Positions 61,419 through 64,000 of a DNA stretch of 64,000 bases are shown here, piece after piece. The DNA is taken from assembly GCF_000974485.1 (NCBI RefSeq), contig NZ_BBOM01000008.1, positions 248,001 through 312,000 of the forward strand, given 5' to 3'. This DNA is from Streptomyces sp. NBRC 109706. GTDB taxonomy: Bacteria; Actinomycetota; Actinomycetes; Streptomycetales; Streptomycetaceae. The stretch's first letter is position 1, and each line of letters begins with the position of its first letter. The translations under genes and the position numbers were made by a program. The notes beneath the pieces were generated by a model. That model made no database searches, had not been told where the DNA came from, and saw nothing but the letters and a program-made list of their open reading frames with translations.

Positions 61419-62453
61419 TCAGTCGGGCGCCGCGCCCGGCGGGGCGAGGGCCGGCCCCTCGGCCATCCGCGGCGCGATCAGCTGGTGCCGGGGCGACGGC
61501 TCGCCCGACGGCGGGTCGATCGCCGCGACCACCAGCCGCACCACGGCGTCCGCCATCTGCCCGACCGGCAGATCGATGCGCGGCAGCGGAGCCGACAGCG
61601 GCCCCGGCTCGTCCGGCAGGCTGCCGACCAGCACCACCGCCAGATCGTCCGGGACCCGCAGCCCCAGCGCCGCGACCTCGTCCAGGAGCGTCGACAGCGG
61701 AATCAGATGCTGGACCAGCAGCGCGGTGGGCCGGGGCACCGAGGTCAGCGCCTCCCGCAACCGGGCGCGCAGCACCCCGGGATCGTTGGACGAGCGGCGC
61801 ACCAGCACCTCGGCCCCGGTCGCCCGCGCGGCGACCTCGGCCCCGGCCCGGCCGCGCAGGGCGTAGCCGCGCCTGGCCTGGAACTCGTGATCGGCGGACG
61901 CCCAGAAGAGGATGCGCCGATGCCCGGCGGACACCGCCTCGCGCACCGCGAGCGCGACCGCCGCCCGCCAGTCCAGATCCACCCAGGGCGGCTGGTCCTC
62001 GTCCCGCTCGGAGCCATGGCCGACCATCGCGGTCGGGAACCCGAGCTCCCGCAGCGTCCCGATCCGGGGGTCCTCCTCGCGCACCGCCATCAGCACGGCG
62101 CCGTCGGCGAGCCCGCTGCGGGCGATCCGCTGCAACCCCTGGACGCCGTCCGGGTCGGTCATCATCAGCACGTCGTAGCCATGGCCACGGGCCACATCGC
62201 TGATGTCCACGGCGAACCGTCCGTCCACCGCCCGGTACTTGCCCGGCTCCCTCGGCACCGCCAGCACCAGCACCTCGCTGCGGGACCGCCGCAGCGTCCG
62301 CGCCGAGGCGCGGGGGTGGTACCCCAGCTCGGCGATCGCGGCGCGGACCGCGTCGGCGGTCTCGTCCGAGATCTTGCGCGAGCCGCTGAGCACATAGGAC
62401 ACCGTGCTGGGCGCGACACCCGCGTGCCGCGCCACGTCCTTGATGGTGACCAC
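61419..62453 (-). CDS. LacI-family transcriptional regulator
   Basis: 344 residues. Helix-turn-helix TIKDVARHAGVAPSTVSYVLSG at the N-terminus with hinge YHPRASARTLRRS, then the sugar-binding core. Two GTG codons in a row (62456, 62453) follow GGGAGGG; spacing favours the second. It is the first gene of the glycoside operon and probably its repressor, acting at the palindrome 35 bases upstream of its start. Confidence 0.9.
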   Translation of the reverse strand: MVTIKDVARHAGVAPSTVSYVLSGSRKISDETADAVRAAIAELGYHPRASARTLRRSRSEVLVLAVPREPGKYRAVDGRFAVDISDVARGHGYDVLMMTDPDGVQGLQRIARSGLADGAVLMAVREEDPRIGTLRELGFPTAMVGHGSERDEDQPPWVDLDWRAAVALAVREAVSAGHRRILFWASADHEFQARRGYALRGRAGAEVAARATGAEVLVRRSSNDPGVLRARLREALTSVPRPTALLVQHLIPLSTLLDEVAALGLRVPDDLAVVLVGSLPDEPGPLSAPLPRIDLPVGQMADAVVRLVVAAIDPPSGEPSPRHQLIAPRMAEGPALAPPGAAPD

Positions 62454-62487
62454 CACGTGCCCTCCCTCGGGACCGTCTGTCGAACGC

Positions 62488-62503
62488 GTCGAATCGATTC
62501 GAC
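62488..62503. promoter_or_regulatory. Perfect 16-base palindrome, likely LacI operator
   Basis: GTCGAATCGATTCGAC reads the same on both strands, with the central CG expected of LacI-family operators. It lies 35 bases upstream of lacI. An overlapping TCGAACGCGTCGA (62480-62492) may extend the site. No second copy is visible before the binding-protein gene. Confidence 0.6.
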
Positions 62504-62688
62504 TGGCAAACCTGACGGGGATCCTAGGCACCCGAACGCCCACCGGGCAAGAGACGGCCACCGACAGACGGCGAGGATCCTGCGGAGCGGCACCGAACGT
62601 GCGGCGCGGCCCGGGCGGACGAATACCGATGGCGCGAAGCCGGCGCTCGCCCGAACCGGCAAGGGGGTGGCGGCAGTTGCCCGACGCG

Positions 62689-63993
62689 TTACTGGTCGTC
62701 CGAGGCGCGTGGGCTGCCGTCGGTCGCGTCCGTGTGGCCGCCCGAGCCGTCGTCGCCGCCCGCGCGGGGCCCGCGGTGTTCGGTGACGGGGGTGGAGCGG
62801 GCGCGGGAGGTGGGGCGGACCGCGTGGGCGACGGATCCGGCGACCAGGACCATCAGCAGCACCGCGATCATCGCGTTGCGCAGCCCGAACTCCTCGCCGA
62901 GGAAGCCCAACGCGGGCGGTCCCACCAGGAACGCGAAGTAGCCCGTGGTGGCCACGGCGCTGACGCGGGCCGCCGCGCCCGCCGGATCGTCGCCGGCCGC
63001 CGAGATCGCCACCGGGAAGCCCAGGGAGGCGCCGAGTCCCCAGAAGAGCACGGCGATCGCGGCCAGCGCGGGGGCCGGCGCGAAGACCACGCCGAGGATG
63101 CCGGCCACGGCGAATCCGGCGCTCACCCGCATCACCGGGACCCGCCCGAAGCGGGTGAGGAAGAACTGGCCGCTGAACCGGCCCACCGTCATCGACGCGG
63201 CGAAGACGGTGAACACCACGGAGCCCGCGACCTCGTCTAGGTCGTAGCCGTCGACCATGATCAGCGGCAGCCAGTCGTTGGCCGAGCCCTCGGCCAGCGC
63301 CATACCCAGCACGATCAGGCCCAGCAGGATCACCCGGTGCTCGCGCCAGACGGCCATCCGGGTCCGGAGGCCGCCGGCCCGCGAGCCGTCGGAGCCGGGC
63401 TCGTCCCGGCCGGTGTCGACGGGCATCCGTTCCCTGGCCCACAGCACGCCGGCGGCCACCAGCAGCATGACCAGCAGCAGATGCCACATCACCGGGAAGT
63501 CGATCGCGGTCAGGCCGATGCCGACGGCGGCACCCAGGACCGTTCCGCCGCTGAAGCAGCCGTGCAGGGCCGGCATCACCGGCCGTTCCATGACCCGTTC
63601 GACGGCGGCGCCCTCGACGTTGACGGCTATCTCCTGGAGGCCGGTGCCGCAGCCGAAGAAGGCGAGGCCGAGGAAGACCACCGGGCCGGTGCCCATTCCG
63701 ACGCCGACGGCCAGCACGGTGAGGCCGAGCGCGATCGACGAACCGCCCAGCGTCGCCACCCAGCGGCCGCCGTTCCTGGCCACCAGGGCGCCGGACGAGA
63801 GGACGCCCAGCATCGAGCCGATGGAGAGGCCGAAGAGGATCAACCCCATCCCGGCCGTGGAGGTGTCCACGGCGTCCCTGATGGCGGGGGTCCGGGTCAC
63901 CCAGGAGGCCAGCGCGAAACCGGGGGTCAGGAAGAGGGCGAACAGCGCGGCGCGCCAGCGCCGGACTCGGGGGTCGACTGCCGCTTGTGGCAT
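62689..63993 (-). CDS. MFS transporter (YbjJ-like)
   Basis: 434 residues with 12 membrane helices. FALASWVTRTPAIRDAVDTST and GSMLGVLSSGALVARNGGRW are the first helix and loop of the YbjJ-type major facilitators; cargo is unknown. A charged Gly/Asp-rich tail of 40 residues ends the protein. The ATG at 63993 is seven bases from the window edge, so the promoter and any upstream partner are not visible. About 230 non-coding bases separate it from lacI. Confidence 0.88.
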   Translation of the reverse strand: MPQAAVDPRVRRWRAALFALFLTPGFALASWVTRTPAIRDAVDTSTAGMGLILFGLSIGSMLGVLSSGALVARNGGRWVATLGGSSIALGLTVLAVGVGMGTGPVVFLGLAFFGCGTGLQEIAVNVEGAAVERVMERPVMPALHGCFSGGTVLGAAVGIGLTAIDFPVMWHLLLVMLLVAAGVLWARERMPVDTGRDEPGSDGSRAGGLRTRMAVWREHRVILLGLIVLGMALAEGSANDWLPLIMVDGYDLDEVAGSVVFTVFAASMTVGRFSGQFFLTRFGRVPVMRVSAGFAVAGILGVVFAPAPALAAIAVLFWGLGASLGFPVAISAAGDDPAGAAARVSAVATTGYFAFLVGPPALGFLGEEFGLRNAMIAVLLMVLVAGSVAHAVRPTSRARSTPVTEHRGPRAGGDDGSGGHTDATDGSPRASDDQ

Positions 63994-64000
63994 GGGAGTT

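Overview
The window is a piece of actinomycete chromosome, almost certainly Streptomyces or a close relative. GC is very high, nearly all codons end in G or C, GTG starts are common, many genes overlap by a GTGA or ATGA, and several gene sets are typical of the group: a conservon, anti-sigma-like ATPases, an Rpf hydrolase, a DUF574-type methyltransferase and the hpnCDE squalene genes. I see no rRNA or tRNA gene, CRISPR array, insertion sequence, integrase or phage gene. It reads as ordinary chromosome with some accessory catabolic loci.

Layout. 1-4178: a LysR regulator (cut by the window edge) diverges from RidA and a beta-hydroxyacid dehydrogenase-like enzyme, with a perfect LysR-type palindrome between them; then a ROK regulator and a RibD-fold reductase. 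4318-15572: an anti-sigma-type ATPase, the transcription accessory protein Tex, an acyl-ACP desaturase with a double operator, an ABC-F protein with a long leader, an ABC exporter, a small zinc-ribbon protein, a second ATPase, isopentenyl-diphosphate isomerase and a metal-efflux CDF protein. 15772-24016: galE diverges from seven tightly packed genes: CDP-alcohol phosphotransferase, nucleotidyltransferase, sn-glycerol-1-phosphate dehydrogenase, a second CDP-alcohol phosphotransferase, GT2 glycosyltransferase, and a Wzm/Wzt-like ABC exporter. I infer that these make and export a cell-surface phosphopolyol conjugate built on the archaeal enantiomer of glycerol phosphate. This is the best candidate for an undescribed system. 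24163-28496: hpnC, hpnD, hpnE and a polyprenyl diphosphate synthase would make squalene, but no squalene-hopene cyclase follows.

28901-43000: a tyrosine phosphatase, AlkB, a four-gene conservon (cvnABCD), metG converging on the conservon, anmK, a PAS-GGDEF-EAL c-di-GMP enzyme translationally coupled to a methyltransferase, an Rpf-LysM-M23 wall hydrolase and a PAP2 phosphatase. 43276-50640: a sugar or cyclitol catabolic locus with a ROK regulator, a ribose-type ABC importer, a Gfo/Idh/MocA oxidoreductase and a TIM-barrel isomerase. 50723-54448: gluconokinase, a metallo-beta-lactamase-fold enzyme, a DUF3140 protein, an HhH-GPD protein, a 56-codon gene and a SET-domain protein. 54531-62453: one minus-strand operon, lacI, binding protein, two permeases, GH1 beta-glucosidase and GH31 alpha-xylosidase, which fits import and breakdown of xyloglucan oligosaccharides. 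62689-63993: an MFS transporter.

Gene ends are often marked by long, near-perfect GC hairpins without a T tract. Starts were chosen from Shine-Dalgarno position, overlap with the previous gene and remembered family N-termini. No database search was run.
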